Of a DNA stretch of 64,000 bases, positions 8,122 through 16,890 are shown one piece after another. Each line of letters begins with the position of its first letter. Position 1 is the stretch's first letter. Source of the DNA: a bacterium (GTDB taxonomy: Bacteria > Zhuqueibacterota > Zhuqueibacteria > Zhuqueibacterales > Geothermadaptataceae); the NCBI GenBank assembly GCA_024275575.1, contig JAJRYV010000001.1:1-64000 (forward strand). The letters are read 5' to 3'. The notes under the pieces are model-generated. The model did no database searches and had not been told where the DNA came from. It saw only the letters and a list, made by a program, of their open reading frames with translations. A program made the position numbers and the translations under genes.

Positions 8122-8904
8122 TTAAAAATCTTTTATTTGGGCCTTTTTAACCAGAAAAAAGGTTGGCAGAATGACCCAGAATGACAATATGCACAGTGAT
8201 AAAATCATACCCATTGAAGTACCGAAAAATTTCTGAAATACGGCACCCGTATAACCGAGCAATGCTGAGATATCCAGTTTTAACAAGATCAGAATTCGTG
8301 ATAAATCAATAGGATTGAACATGGTCGCACCGAGAGCAAATTTATCCAAAGGGTAGTCATGAAAAAAAACCATGGAAAGCAAAAAAATACCGTCGTAAAT
8401 TACTGCAAGAAAAAGCCACAACAAGATAGAAAAGCCAAACCCTTTTATTTTATCATTAAATGATAAAGCAATATTGAAGGCTAATGCGACAAAAATAAAA
8501 GTCAGGTAGCCGCCGATGAGTAAAAGAGTGGCAAAATCCAGAATAGCAGATGATTGAAAAATACCATAGAGAATAAACGGGATGCCCAGGCCGACGATTA
8601 AACTCAGGGCGAGGGATAAGCTTAAACCGAGGTATTGGCCCAAGAAGATCGTGCTGCGTTTCAACGGTTGTGCAAGCAGCAATTCGGTGAATTCCCGCGA
8701 GCTGTAATAATACATCACGCCGAAGATCGTTCCGATCAATGGTGTTAGGACGATTATGATATTCAGCAGTGTAATAACGGCTTTGGTCACATCATTGTTG
8801 AGAAAAAAGAGAATAAAACCCAATATGAGATAAAATAGAAAATAGACATAACTCCAGCGGCTGCGCATGAGATCGAAAAAACTGTATTTGAGTATTTTAA
8901 ACAT
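8122..8904 (-). CDS. nosY: NosY, ABC transporter permease for copper-site maturation
   Basis: A 260-residue integral membrane protein with six clear hydrophobic spans and the ABC-2 permease pattern of NosY (LIGTIFGVMYYYSSREF is the typical loop). With NosF and NosD it forms the complex that delivers sulfur or copper for the CuZ centre of N2O reductase. Its start overlaps the end of nosF by eight bases, so the two are translationally coupled. It is the last gene of the nosDFY unit, and no obvious terminator follows before the structured RNA. Confidence 0.85.
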   Translation of the reverse strand: MFKILKYSFFDLMRSRWSYVYFLFYLILGFILFFLNNDVTKAVITLLNIIIVLTPLIGTIFGVMYYYSSREFTELLLAQPLKRSTIFLGQYLGLSLSLALSLIVGLGIPFILYGIFQSSAILDFATLLLIGGYLTFIFVALAFNIALSFNDKIKGFGFSILLWLFLAVIYDGIFLLSMVFFHDYPLDKFALGATMFNPIDLSRILILLKLDISALLGYTGAVFQKFFGTSMGMILSLCILSFWVILPTFFLVKKAQIKDF

Positions 8905-9604
8905 AGGATTCTTTTAGTATTTCTGCAATAGCATGTTCAAGATTATCATGTTGTGTCTGTTCTTTAAGTTCATTCACCGTGCCGTTAAAGTATATATTGC
9001 CATCGAGGAGAAAAACCACCTGATCGGCAATCTCTTCAACAAGGTTCATGATATGCGTTGTGATGAGAATGGTTTTGCCATTTTTTTTCTCTTCCCGGAG
9101 TATCTGCTTTAAAGAAATGAGAGCGACCGGGTCCAGACCGGTAGTCGGTTCATCCAATATGACGAAAGGTGAATCGAACATAAAAGTTAAGACAATATTC
9201 ACTTTTTGCCGCGTCCCGCCGGATAATATGCCAAGTTTCTTGTCTAAAAAAGGCTTAAGTTGAAAAAGCTGGATAAGTTCAGCTTCTTTGGTTTCCTGCC
9301 GGCGAAGGTTTTTTATCATTTTAATAAGCTCTTCAACTTTCAGGTTTTGTGGAAAAGATGCAATTTGCGGCATATAGGAAATGTTGTTGCGATAATCCCA
9401 TTTATGCAGTACAGAATCACCATTAAGTTGGATATCGCCTCGATCAGGGATGACCATTCCGAGAATACTTTTGATGAGCGTTGTTTTTCCCGAGCCATTG
9501 GGGCCAAGAATAGCGATAATGCCTTCGTGGTCAAAAAACAAGTCGATGCCTTTTAAGACTTTAATTTTTGTATAGCTTTTATGCAAATTCGTCAGATTAA
9601 TCAT
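8897..9604 (-). CDS. nosF: NosF, ABC transporter ATPase
   Basis: A 235-residue ATPase. Walker A is GPNGSGKT at 34-41, the signature is LSGGTRQKV, and Walker B with the D-loop is FVILDEPTTGLDP. It energises the NosDFY complex at the inner membrane. Its start overlaps the end of nosD by eight bases and its end overlaps nosY by eight, a tight coupling often seen for NosDFY. Assignment as NosF rather than a generic ABC ATPase rests mainly on the neighbours. Confidence 0.88.
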   Translation of the reverse strand: MINLTNLHKSYTKIKVLKGIDLFFDHEGIIAILGPNGSGKTTLIKSILGMVIPDRGDIQLNGDSVLHKWDYRNNISYMPQIASFPQNLKVEELIKMIKNLRRQETKEAELIQLFQLKPFLDKKLGILSGGTRQKVNIVLTFMFDSPFVILDEPTTGLDPVALISLKQILREEKKNGKTILITTHIMNLVEEIADQVVFLLDGNIYFNGTVNELKEQTQHDNLEHAIAEILKESYV

Positions 9605-10859
9605 GGTATTTTATCGGCGTCATTATTGGGTGAAAATCTTGCAGGTTGTCAGGAGTAAAAATAGGGGAGACCTTCTCCGAAAAATTGATAATATCGACAA
9701 ACAGACTTCTTAGTAAAATAATAGTTTCCGGGGTTCGGTTGACAATATAAGAAAAAAGCTTCACCGGGCGGTAGGGGACGTCGCCAATATTGTCCTTGTC
9801 GAGATCGTAACCGGCATACGAACTCCAGTAGTTTTTATCGAAAAGATTACCGTTCATCATGCCCTTGTAAGAAACATCCAAAGCATTATGTAGGAAGTTG
9901 TTTCGCAGGAGTTTATTACCATAGCAAGCGCCTAAAAAACGAATAGCCCAGCCATTGTTGATAAAATTATTATTTTCATAATTTATGCGGTTGGAGCCTT
10001 CGACATTAACTCCGATCGTATTTTGTTCGAATGTATTGTCGATGATTTCTGCATCATTTATTTCTTTTAGCAGCAAGCCATAGGATGCTGTTCCCCAATT
10101 CAGCCTGAAAATATTTTTTCGCATCGATATATTTTTGGAAAACATGACGGCAACACCGGCACCATTTTTTTCGAAGATGTTGTTTTCATAGCGGTCATCA
10201 TTTGAAAACATGAAATGCAGGCCATAACGCAAATTATTGCGGCTTTTGTTTCTTTGAATGATACTGTGTTTGACAAATTCAAAATAAATGCCGTCACGCA
10301 TTTTTTCGATATGATTATCCTGAATTTGTATTTTGGATGAATGCCACAAATGGATTCCATTACCGGAACTGTATTCCTTGACAGCATTGCCCATAATCGT
10401 ATTGTTTTTAATAATACCGTTATGAGATTTTTCAATTAAAAACCCAAAAAAAACATTTTCAAAGCGATTATTTTCAAACCGGAAATGATGAATTCTCGAG
10501 GTATAGATTGCGGCAAAATCGGAGGTGTAGCTGACACCAACATTGACGAATTTGAACCCGATAAGAGCGACGCTGTCAGCATAAATTTTAAAACCATAAC
10601 CCTTTCCCCGGGCATCGATTAGCGGCAAGTCCTGACCTATCAGTGTCAGCGGTTTGTCGATGCGAATATCATGTTCCTGATAAATCCCTTTTCCAACAAG
10701 AAGTGTGTCGCCCGGCTGAGCTGTTTTAATCGCTTGTGTTATCGAAGCTTTTTCACAGTTTGGGCATACTTTTATCTCTTTTGCAAATACTGCAGAAGAT
10801 ACAAAGATAAAGAAGGACAGGGACGAAGCAACGCTGGTAAACATATGTGTTAAAGACAT
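9597..10859 (-). CDS. nosD: NosD, periplasmic copper-site maturation protein
   Basis: About 420 residues. It has an N-terminal signal peptide (cut likely after SSAVFA) and then a right-handed parallel beta-helix of CASH/NosD repeats (runs such as NRFENVFFGFLIEKSHNGI), ending with the family's GNLFDKNYWSSYAGYDLD block. The short CPNC near the mature N-terminus is noteworthy as a possible metal or disulfide site. It works in the periplasm with NosFY on the CuZ site. The ATG at 10859 was chosen. A TTG at 10865 with AGG eight bases upstream is an alternative. A strong hairpin upstream separates it from nosL. Confidence 0.9.
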   Translation of the reverse strand: MSLTHMFTSVASSLSFFIFVSSAVFAKEIKVCPNCEKASITQAIKTAQPGDTLLVGKGIYQEHDIRIDKPLTLIGQDLPLIDARGKGYGFKIYADSVALIGFKFVNVGVSYTSDFAAIYTSRIHHFRFENNRFENVFFGFLIEKSHNGIIKNNTIMGNAVKEYSSGNGIHLWHSSKIQIQDNHIEKMRDGIYFEFVKHSIIQRNKSRNNLRYGLHFMFSNDDRYENNIFEKNGAGVAVMFSKNISMRKNIFRLNWGTASYGLLLKEINDAEIIDNTFEQNTIGVNVEGSNRINYENNNFINNGWAIRFLGACYGNKLLRNNFLHNALDVSYKGMMNGNLFDKNYWSSYAGYDLDKDNIGDVPYRPVKLFSYIVNRTPETIILLRSLFVDIINFSEKVSPIFTPDNLQDFHPIMTPIKYHD

Positions 10860-10941
10860 AGGCAATAATTGACCTGATTTCCGTTAAAAACAGAATTAGG
10901 ATGATATCATTTTACAAGGTAAGTAAGTTAGCAGGAATTAG

Positions 10942-10982
10942 AAAAAAAAGAAGTATAAAAACTAATCTTTTATACTTCTTTT
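10942..10982 (-). terminator. Terminator between nosL and nosD
   Basis: The minus strand gives a perfect 15-bp, AT-rich stem (AAAAGAAGTATAAAA and its complement) with a seven-base loop, and then a run of U. It would end or thin out transcription from nosZ-nosL before nosDFY. Confidence 0.7.
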
Positions 10983-11009
10983 CATTTTGACAATTTGATG
11001 TTTCTTATT

Positions 11010-11450
11010 TTAAAACATGTTTTTTAACTCACCCCAGGAGTAAAGTGTACCTTTTTTTTCTAACTGCACTTTTACGGCGTCACTCTTGCTGGCAAAACCT
11101 GATAAATTTGCGCCCATCGGGCTTGGCAGGTTTTCACTTATCAAGTAGGTTGCACCGCTTGCGTTAATAAATTTTCCCGGTGATGAATAGTCGCTAACCA
11201 AAAACAAGGCGATTTGACTTTGTTCTCTGTTTCTGCTGTCACGTATCATGCATTCTATCGAATCATATTTAAATGTTTTGCCTTTTTGCGTCACAATTTC
11301 AGCAGCACGTTGTCGATCGACAATGTTCATTTTGCAATAATGGCATGCATCGTTTCCATAATCAATAGGTTGAGGTTCAATAGAGCATGAAAAGAGCAAC
11401 AAAAAAAGAACAAAGGCACTATGATTATGGTTCGCTTGGGTGATTTTCAT
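11010..11450 (-). CDS. nosL: NosL, copper chaperone lipoprotein
   Basis: A 146-residue lipoprotein. The lipobox LLFSC puts the lipid on Cys22, and CHYCKM (Cys36, Cys39, Met41) is the Cu(I) site of NosL. It supplies copper for assembling N2O reductase. It follows the membrane-protein gene by three bases and is the last gene before the terminator at 10942-10982. The C-terminal half keeps the NosL fold (FKYDSIECMIRD, and YLISENLPSPMG), so it looks intact. Confidence 0.88.
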   Translation of the reverse strand: MKITQANHNHSAFVLFLLLFSCSIEPQPIDYGNDACHYCKMNIVDRQRAAEIVTQKGKTFKYDSIECMIRDSRNREQSQIALFLVSDYSSPGKFINASGATYLISENLPSPMGANLSGFASKSDAVKVQLEKKGTLYSWGELKNMF

Positions 11451-11453
11451 TAT

Positions 11454-12029
11454 TCAACCGGTCTCTTCTTCTTTCACGGCAACATAATACGCGCTCAGTG
11501 TCAAAAACATACCTAAGAACAGTAAATAACCACCACTCGACGGGTAGGAGTGGGCGGTAAAGCTGAGAATTTTTTTTGTCCCAATAAGTGGAGGCTGGTA
11601 GGCTGTTCCCGGGAATTTAATCGCGGCTTTGGGATTCAAGTTATGCCCGTAATCGTATTCCCAAAGATAAAAGTCATACATACCGATAGAACCCAAAACA
11701 GACATCAGAATAAACCAGGCCAGGAAGAGGCGTTTTTTTCCGATAAATCCGATTATCAAACCAAGAACAACCATTGCAATCACAATGATCGGGAAGAACT
11801 CAAATTCTTTCATTTTTTCTGGCAACTTGGCCATTCCGACATAATGATTTAATATGTTTATATTTTGAATATCACCTTCATTATGCCCAGCCATTTTTGT
11901 AATATAAATATCAATGCCCAGAGGAGTTGGGTACTGTGGCGCTTCCAGAGTAATATTCCACAACGGCAGAACGAAAAGGGGCAAGAGCAACAGAGAACCA
12001 ATGATCATTAATATCTGTGATTTTTTCAT
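11454..12029 (-). CDS. Four-helix membrane protein of clade II nos clusters
   Basis: About 191 residues with hydrophobic spans near 5-22, 73-92, 98-118 and 160-180. A conserved-looking soluble loop lies between the first two, and the central motif is MYDFYLWEYDYGHNLNP. I recognise this only as the membrane protein often found between nosZ and nosL in Bacteroidota-type nos clusters; no biochemical role is established. Its Trp, Tyr and His residues near the outer face suggest a part in electron delivery or NosZ maturation, but that is inference. The ATG at 12029 is preferred over 12041 because GGA sits at a suitable distance. Confidence 0.6.
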   Translation of the reverse strand: MKKSQILMIIGSLLLLPLFVLPLWNITLEAPQYPTPLGIDIYITKMAGHNEGDIQNINILNHYVGMAKLPEKMKEFEFFPIIVIAMVVLGLIIGFIGKKRLFLAWFILMSVLGSIGMYDFYLWEYDYGHNLNPKAAIKFPGTAYQPPLIGTKKILSFTAHSYPSSGGYLLFLGMFLTLSAYYVAVKEEETG

Positions 12030-12044
12030 AAAAACATCCAATTT

Positions 12045-12071
12045 AAAAGGGACTGCAGAACAGCCCCTTTA
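12045..12071 (-). promoter_or_regulatory. Intercistronic hairpin between nosZ and the membrane protein gene
   Basis: AAAAGGGaCTG and CAGcCCCTTTT form an imperfect 11-bp stem with a five-base loop. It lies between the nosZ stop and the next gene's ribosome site. It could stabilise the nosZ mRNA or act as a partial terminator; the sequence does not tell which. Confidence 0.5.
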
Positions 12072-12089
12072 GTTTTATATTACGTCTTA

Positions 12090-14051
12090 TCATTCACCAT
12101 CTAATGACCAACTTAGCTTGATGTTTGAGTTCCTGGGAGAAACACGTACATATCCCTGCATTTCCTGGTGCAATGCAGAACAGAAATCAGTACAATAGAA
12201 TGGCCAAACACCGGGCTTCGTTGGTTGCCAAACAAGTGTTTCTGTTTGTCCCGGCATGATCAGCAATTCAGATGTGTTGGCACCGATCATAGCGATACCG
12301 TGCGGCACGTCGTAGTCTTGTTCCAGATTGGTTACATGGAAATAAACACGGTCGCCAACTTTAACGCCTTCAATATTATCAGGAGCAAAATGGCTGCGGA
12401 TCATCGTCATGTATATATGGACGTCTCGTCCTTTTCTGACGACTTTTGTAGCCGCTTCACTCTTGGTGGCGTAGGGATGGTTATTCTCTTCCAGTTTGAA
12501 AAATTTCTTTGAGTTGGCTTTAATAAGGTCTGCAGGAATTCCTGCAGCATAGTGAGGTTCACCCATCGTCGGGAAATCCAGAAGCAGTTCCATCTTTTCA
12601 CCGGTAATATCATAAAGCTGTGCCGATTGACAGACTTCCGGCCCTGTCGGTAAATAACGATCTTTGGTGATTTTATTCATTGCAAGGAGATATTTACCAA
12701 ATGGTTTTTGAGAATTACCACCGGGAATCATCAGGTGTCCAACAGAATAATAGGTTGGTTTTCTGTCAATCACTTCCCAGGTTCCCAACTTCCACTTTAC
12801 AACCTCGGATGAAATAAAGAAAGTGGTATAAGCATAACCCTTGCCATCAAATTCTGTGTGCAAAGGCCCTAAACCCGGTTGTACAACTGAACCGGCATTT
12901 ACGGCTTCAAAGCTAAGGATGGGGATTCCATAAGCCTCTCCATCAAAAGCTTTGTCTTCAATCGCTTTGAGCATTTTAGTGAAGGAATGTGCCGTAACAT
13001 TTGCAGACAGTTTTCCGCTGGCAACAATATATTCACCCGTTGGGTCTACATCACAACCGTGTGGCGACTTAGGTGTTGGCAGGAAATACACCAAACCTGG
13101 CAATACGGAAGGATCTAAAACACGCACTGTTTTTTTCATTGTTGAAGTGGCGGAGTGGGTTGCATCCTCATAGACGTTGTGAGCATAACGCACAGGCATT
13201 GTTTTAAACTTTCCTGCTTTCATATACTCTTCTGCTTTTTTCCAGTTAATTGCGGCGATAAAGTCTTTATCTCTCTGAGATGCATTCACTTCCAATAATG
13301 AATTTGCTTCTTCGACGTTATAAGTGGTAAAGAAGAACCAGCCATGCGATTTACCTCTTCCGGGGTGAGCTTTGTCATAATCAAAACCCGGCATTAATAT
13401 CTGGAACTCAAGGCTCATGCTGCCATTTTCAGGGTCAACTTTGACAAAGGTCATCGCGCCTTTAAAGTTACCTTTGTATTGATCAATTGACATATCCCTT
13501 TGAGGAACAGGAACAGCAAATCGGGTTCCTGCAACAACATATTCGGTGTTGTCGGTGACGTAAGGAGAACTGTGGTTACCGGCCGAGTTTGGAATTTCGA
13601 TGATTTCAACAGTTTCAAAAGTTGTTAAATCGATTCGGGCAATTCGTGGCGTGTTGTTTTCGTTAATAAAACACCATCTGCCGTCTATAACGCCATTCGT
13701 TTGCGATAAATCAGGGTGGTGCGCGTCTCCCCATGGGATAAATCCATATGAGGTTTCCAACATCGGCTTGGTTTCTTCGTTGAAACCATAAGCCTTTTCG
13801 CCATCAACAGAAAAAACCGGGATGATCTTAAACAGTCTGCCGGACGGGAGCCCGTGTACGGCAAGCTGGCCGCTAAAACCACCAGAGACAAAGGCATAAA
13901 ACTCATCGTACTCTCCTGGGGCAACAAATACTCGTTCAGCAGCGCTATTGTTTAAAGCTCCACTATTTGAACCGCTTTGTTTGCAGCTCGTAACAATAAA
14001 TGCAATCGTCATAATAAACATCACAACGATCAGTTTATTTGTTTTTCTCAT
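12090..14051 (-). CDS. nosZ: Nitrous-oxide reductase NosZ, clade II lipoprotein form
   Basis: Reduces N2O to N2, the last step of denitrification. It is 653 residues. The N-terminus is a Sec-type lipoprotein signal (VTSC, lipid on Cys23), not a twin-arginine signal, which marks clade II. A seven-bladed propeller holds the CuZ histidines, including His111-His112 in GDAHHPDLS. The C-terminal cupredoxin domain has the CuA ligands His584 (DVPHGIAM), Cys620, Cys624, His628 and Met631 (YCTDFCSALHQEM). All key ligands that I could check are present. It follows the fasciclin lipoprotein and precedes the membrane protein, NosL and NosDFY. No nosR-like gene is seen, as expected for this clade. Confidence 0.95.
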   Translation of the reverse strand: MRKTNKLIVVMFIMTIAFIVTSCKQSGSNSGALNNSAAERVFVAPGEYDEFYAFVSGGFSGQLAVHGLPSGRLFKIIPVFSVDGEKAYGFNEETKPMLETSYGFIPWGDAHHPDLSQTNGVIDGRWCFINENNTPRIARIDLTTFETVEIIEIPNSAGNHSSPYVTDNTEYVVAGTRFAVPVPQRDMSIDQYKGNFKGAMTFVKVDPENGSMSLEFQILMPGFDYDKAHPGRGKSHGWFFFTTYNVEEANSLLEVNASQRDKDFIAAINWKKAEEYMKAGKFKTMPVRYAHNVYEDATHSATSTMKKTVRVLDPSVLPGLVYFLPTPKSPHGCDVDPTGEYIVASGKLSANVTAHSFTKMLKAIEDKAFDGEAYGIPILSFEAVNAGSVVQPGLGPLHTEFDGKGYAYTTFFISSEVVKWKLGTWEVIDRKPTYYSVGHLMIPGGNSQKPFGKYLLAMNKITKDRYLPTGPEVCQSAQLYDITGEKMELLLDFPTMGEPHYAAGIPADLIKANSKKFFKLEENNHPYATKSEAATKVVRKGRDVHIYMTMIRSHFAPDNIEGVKVGDRVYFHVTNLEQDYDVPHGIAMIGANTSELLIMPGQTETLVWQPTKPGVWPFYCTDFCSALHQEMQGYVRVSPRNSNIKLSWSLDGE

Positions 14052-14087
14052 CTTATATACCTGTGTTTTTTGGGTTATTGGTTTACG

Positions 14088-14642
14088 CTACTTTTCTGTT
14101 GGAAGTAAAATTTTGTCAATCACATGTATAACACCGTTGGAGGCATCGATAGTAGCGAGAATTTTAGCATCGCCAATGTATATATCGTCGCCATCGCGTC
14201 TGATTGGGATATATTCCCCGGTTGCCATGTAGATTTTCCGTCCGTCTTTGAGCAACCTGCCCTTGTATGTACCCGGAGCTGCATGGTTCGTTAAAATAAA
14301 AGCTAATTTTTGTTTGTTCTCCGGCTTTAGCAATGTTTCAACAGTTCCGGCAGGCAAAGCAGCAAAAGCATCATTGTTCGGGGCAAAAACGGTTAAAGGA
14401 CCTGTGTTGACAAGAACATGCTCGATTTCAGCAGCTTGAACTGCGGCTACCAGGGTCGTGTGATCCGGCGATGAAGCAGCAATCTGCAAAATGTTTTTTG
14501 CAGATTCATCATCGACAACCGAGGCCTGGCCTTTGGGTGTGTTTTTGGTAAAATTCGCCGATGAGCCCGGTTGCTGATCTGCAGGACCACAGGCGCTCAA
14601 AAGGAACGCCAATGAAATCAGGAATACAATTCGACTCTTCAC
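14088..14642 (-). CDS. Fasciclin-domain lipoprotein
   Basis: 184 residues. The lipobox LLSAC lipidates Cys18. A single fasciclin (FAS1) domain covers about 45-184, with TVFAPNNDAFAALPAG (box H1) and NGVIHVIDKILLP (box H2). Such FAS1 proteins are adhesion or scaffold modules. Its place directly upstream of nosZ, in the same orientation and 36 bases away, suggests co-transcription and a support role at the outer face of the membrane. That role is inferred, not known. Confidence 0.85.
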   Translation of the reverse strand: MKSRIVFLISLAFLLSACGPADQQPGSSANFTKNTPKGQASVVDDESAKNILQIAASSPDHTTLVAAVQAAEIEHVLVNTGPLTVFAPNNDAFAALPAGTVETLLKPENKQKLAFILTNHAAPGTYKGRLLKDGRKIYMATGEYIPIRRDGDDIYIGDAKILATIDASNGVIHVIDKILLPTEK

Positions 14643-15052
14643 TTTTCTCTCTCCCTGTTAAGTGAGTGGTTAATTATTAATTATTTATGACTTGTTTAGC
14701 GAGTTGTGTTTTTACTGCATGACGATCGATACTGAAAGTTACTATCAAGATTAATGAATATTAATATGAAAATAATTAATAAAAAAATAAATCACCCCAA
14801 ACAGATTCTTTTTAGTATCATCAAAATTACTTTGGGGTTTCAAAACAAATGAAAGCTAATCTATAAAAAAATCAAAGAAATAAGTATAAAATATAATTAA
14901 ACCCGCCCGTTTTTAACATAAATTTGACTTATTCCATTGCGGGTGACTCGAGAGCCTATGGAAAAATTTATTTAATGTTATGTTAAAAAGACCATCATAG
15001 CTTAATTTAGGGAACCATTCTTTGGATGCAAGGAAAATATTCTTTGAATATA
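14643..15052. other. Promoter region of the nosZ unit
   Basis: An AT-rich 410-base gap upstream of the fasciclin-nosZ genes. CCCCAAA near 14797 and TTTGGGG near 14833 form a spaced inverted pair. I did not find a clean TTGAT-N4-ATCAA (FNR/DNR) box. No gene is visible. Confidence 0.35.
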
Positions 15053-15084
15053 AAAAAGGCTTCGGGAAATCCCGAAGCCTTTTT
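15053..15084. terminator. Bidirectional terminator downstream of the cytochrome c gene
   Basis: A perfect 14-bp stem AAAAAGGCTTCGGG / CCCGAAGCCTTTTT with a four-base loop. It is flanked by A and T runs on both sides, so it works on either strand. It closes the cytochrome c unit, separating it from the fasciclin-nosZ unit. Confidence 0.85.
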
Positions 15085-15102
15085 AAAACCATGTATTATG
15101 AT

Positions 15103-15612
15103 TTATTTTTGATTGCGATAAACCGGATCGGCAACGATGTTTTTCTCACGGCCCTCTTTCGCAACCAGACGTAAATATTCGAGCAATTCTTTGGCCTGAT
15201 CAAGTGTGAGGTTCATATTGGTCATCGGTGCGAGGTATTCGGCCAGCATTTTTTTGCCGGTTGGGTGTCTTTTTGTCATTTCATCCGGGTTGAGAATCAT
15301 ATTTAAAATATATTCGGGTGTACGGCGGTCTGCAGTATAGCGTTGGGCCGGGCCAACGAGGCGCTTATCAAGTTTGTGGCAAGGTGCACATTTGCCGATG
15401 AAGGTCTCTTCTCCTTTTTTTGCCATTTCGACATTGATTTCCCCGAGTTGGATTTTTTCTTTCACCGGGCCGATTCCATTTTCGATTTCAAAATCAGTGA
15501 GACCGTTGGGGTTCGCTATTTTTTTCGCTTGATCATCTGCGGACTTTTCACCGCCACAGCCTAAAAAAATGATAAATAAACCAGCCATCATGAGTACAAC
15601 TACTCTTTTCAT
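15103..15612 (-). CDS. Lipoprotein c-type cytochrome of the nos cluster
   Basis: 169 residues. The lipobox FLGC lipidates Cys19. One heme site is CAPCH at 75-79, and a methionine in LAPMTNMNLT (about 150) is the likely distal ligand. Monoheme cytochromes of this size are common in clade II nos clusters, where they carry electrons from the quinone pool's bc complex to NosZ. It has its own terminator and a long upstream region with two inverted repeats, so it appears to be a separate transcript. RBS GGAGAAAG lies just before the ATG. Confidence 0.88.
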   Translation of the reverse strand: MKRVVVLMMAGLFIIFLGCGGEKSADDQAKKIANPNGLTDFEIENGIGPVKEKIQLGEINVEMAKKGEETFIGKCAPCHKLDKRLVGPAQRYTADRRTPEYILNMILNPDEMTKRHPTGKKMLAEYLAPMTNMNLTLDQAKELLEYLRLVAKEGREKNIVADPVYRNQK

Positions 15613-15735
15613 TCTTCTTTCTCCTTTATGAGTGTATAGTTAATCAAACTTATTGTTCAAATATTGGTCAATAAATTGATCAAATAGATTAACCCGGGGG
15701 ATATCCCCGGATAGAGTGCAAAGTTTATTAAACTT

Positions 15736-15753
15736 TTATTGATCATGCAATAA
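15736..15753. promoter_or_regulatory. Inverted repeat TTATTG-N6-CAATAA
   Basis: A perfect six-base inverted repeat with a six-base centre, about 125 bases upstream of the cytochrome c start. The shape suits a dimeric regulator, such as a Crp/Fnr-like protein, though the arms are not the classic TTGAT. Confidence 0.3.
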
Positions 15754-15771
15754 AAAAATGTTTTTATCCTG

Positions 15772-15800
15772 CATTATTCTTAAATATTTTAAGAATAATG
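15772..15800. promoter_or_regulatory. Perfect 11-bp inverted repeat upstream of the cytochrome c gene
   Basis: CATTATTCTTA and TAAGAATAATG flank a seven-base centre. There is no T run, and the sequence is AT-rich. An operator is more likely than a terminator, since no gene ends next to it. Confidence 0.4.
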
Positions 15801-16158
15801 GTTAGACGAACAACTTTTTTTAGAAGTTCAATCCCATCAACCGGATTTACAGCGAGAAAATCGGATGAAAATATTCTGTAGTAGAGGGGTTTGGAAGGCA
15901 TTTGCAGTCTTTAGCTTTGAAATGCGCTGCATCGGCGGGTCAAAAGTGATGCATGTTACCGGACCATCTGCAACTATTCAAGAAAATTATCGGTATTTGA
16001 TTATTCTTGGTTTCTTTTGCATCATTCTTAATAAAACAGGGCGAAAGCGTCCTCGCAAAGCGCAAGAGTGCTGTTCGGCGAAGACGCCCATCCGGCAAGC
16101 TCAGGACATGACTTCACTCTATGTTTATCAAAGTGTACAAGCGGAACAGTTACTGTTC

Positions 16159-16656
16159 CTATTTGATGTAAACCGTTGCTCTTATTACAGTTGTCGTGTT
16201 CAATGACAACGGAATATTCAAATCTTTATTTTCCATATTGGCGTTGAGCTGGCTTTCGATACCTATTGAAAACAGCGGATGGAGATAATAATCCGCCCCG
16301 AACAGACCGCCGAGAGAAATTGAAGTCGTACCGGACCCACCTGTCGGCGACATGATCGAAGCCATGACCTGGCCGCCAAAATATGGTCGGATACGTCCTT
16401 TTTTAGTGTGAACATGGATATATGCACCGGGTGTGAAGGTTGAACCTACCTTGTCTGTTTTCGAAAAACTAATCATCGGTGCGATTGAAATAGTTATGGA
16501 AACCCAGAACGGCACGGTAACAAATGGTGTGCTGCTGATTGTCGATGAAAGGCCAAGTTTGGGCTCCGGCATGCGTTTTTTTTGTGCGGCGGCCGTTGAA
16601 ATCATGACAAAAAAGAGCAAAAGGACGAACGCTACATGAAGAAAATTCTTTTTCAT
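16159..16656 (-). CDS. Small outer-membrane beta-barrel protein, unknown function
   Basis: 165 residues with a classic signal peptide (MKKNFLHVAFVLLLFF, cut after AAAQ or nearby). Alternating beta-strands follow, rich in Gly, Ser and Thr, ending in ATVYIK. FGADYYLHPLFSIGIESQL is typical of OmpA/W-like small barrels. I cannot assign a function. The downstream gene pair is far away, so it seems to be a single transcription unit. Confidence 0.6.
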   Translation of the reverse strand: MKKNFLHVAFVLLLFFVMISTAAAQKKRMPEPKLGLSSTISSTPFVTVPFWVSITISIAPMISFSKTDKVGSTFTPGAYIHVHTKKGRIRPYFGGQVMASIMSPTGGSGTTSISLGGLFGADYYLHPLFSIGIESQLNANMENKDLNIPLSLNTTTVIRATVYIK

Positions 16657-16890
16657 TGGATATCTCCAAAAAAAATTAAAAATCGTTTTTCACTTTCAGG
16701 AAGAAAACGAAAAATCAGACCCGTTTTTGATCAGTATTATATAAAAGTCAAACGATACTGGTTGCGTAAAAAAAATTGAATCAGAAAGAAATCAACGCAA
16801 ACATCGCTATATTTTTCGAAATCCACACAAAGCAGCAGGGCAGAGGTTCTCAGAGTCCGAAAGAGCAGGGGATTCGCATGGCAGATGATT

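Larger units (their letters stand above)
15613..16158. other. 546-base intergenic region with inverted repeats and a degenerate repeat
   Basis: It holds two inverted repeats upstream of the cytochrome c gene (listed separately). Near 16030-16120 is a GC-richer stretch (CGCAAAGCGCAAGAG, CGGCAAGCTCAGG) similar to the dispersed repeats near 36.2-36.6 and 57.7 kb. No protein-coding gene is convincing. Confidence 0.4.

Noticed and set aside
14643-15800. Classic FNR/DNR boxes upstream of the nos genes
   Set aside because: Looked for TTGAT-N4-ATCAA; only other palindromes with different arms and spacing were found.
15865-16206. 113-codon plus-strand open frame
   Set aside because: No ribosome site, no recognisable domain, many Cys and rare-looking runs. 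It crosses degenerate repeat DNA and overlaps the end of the outer-membrane protein gene.
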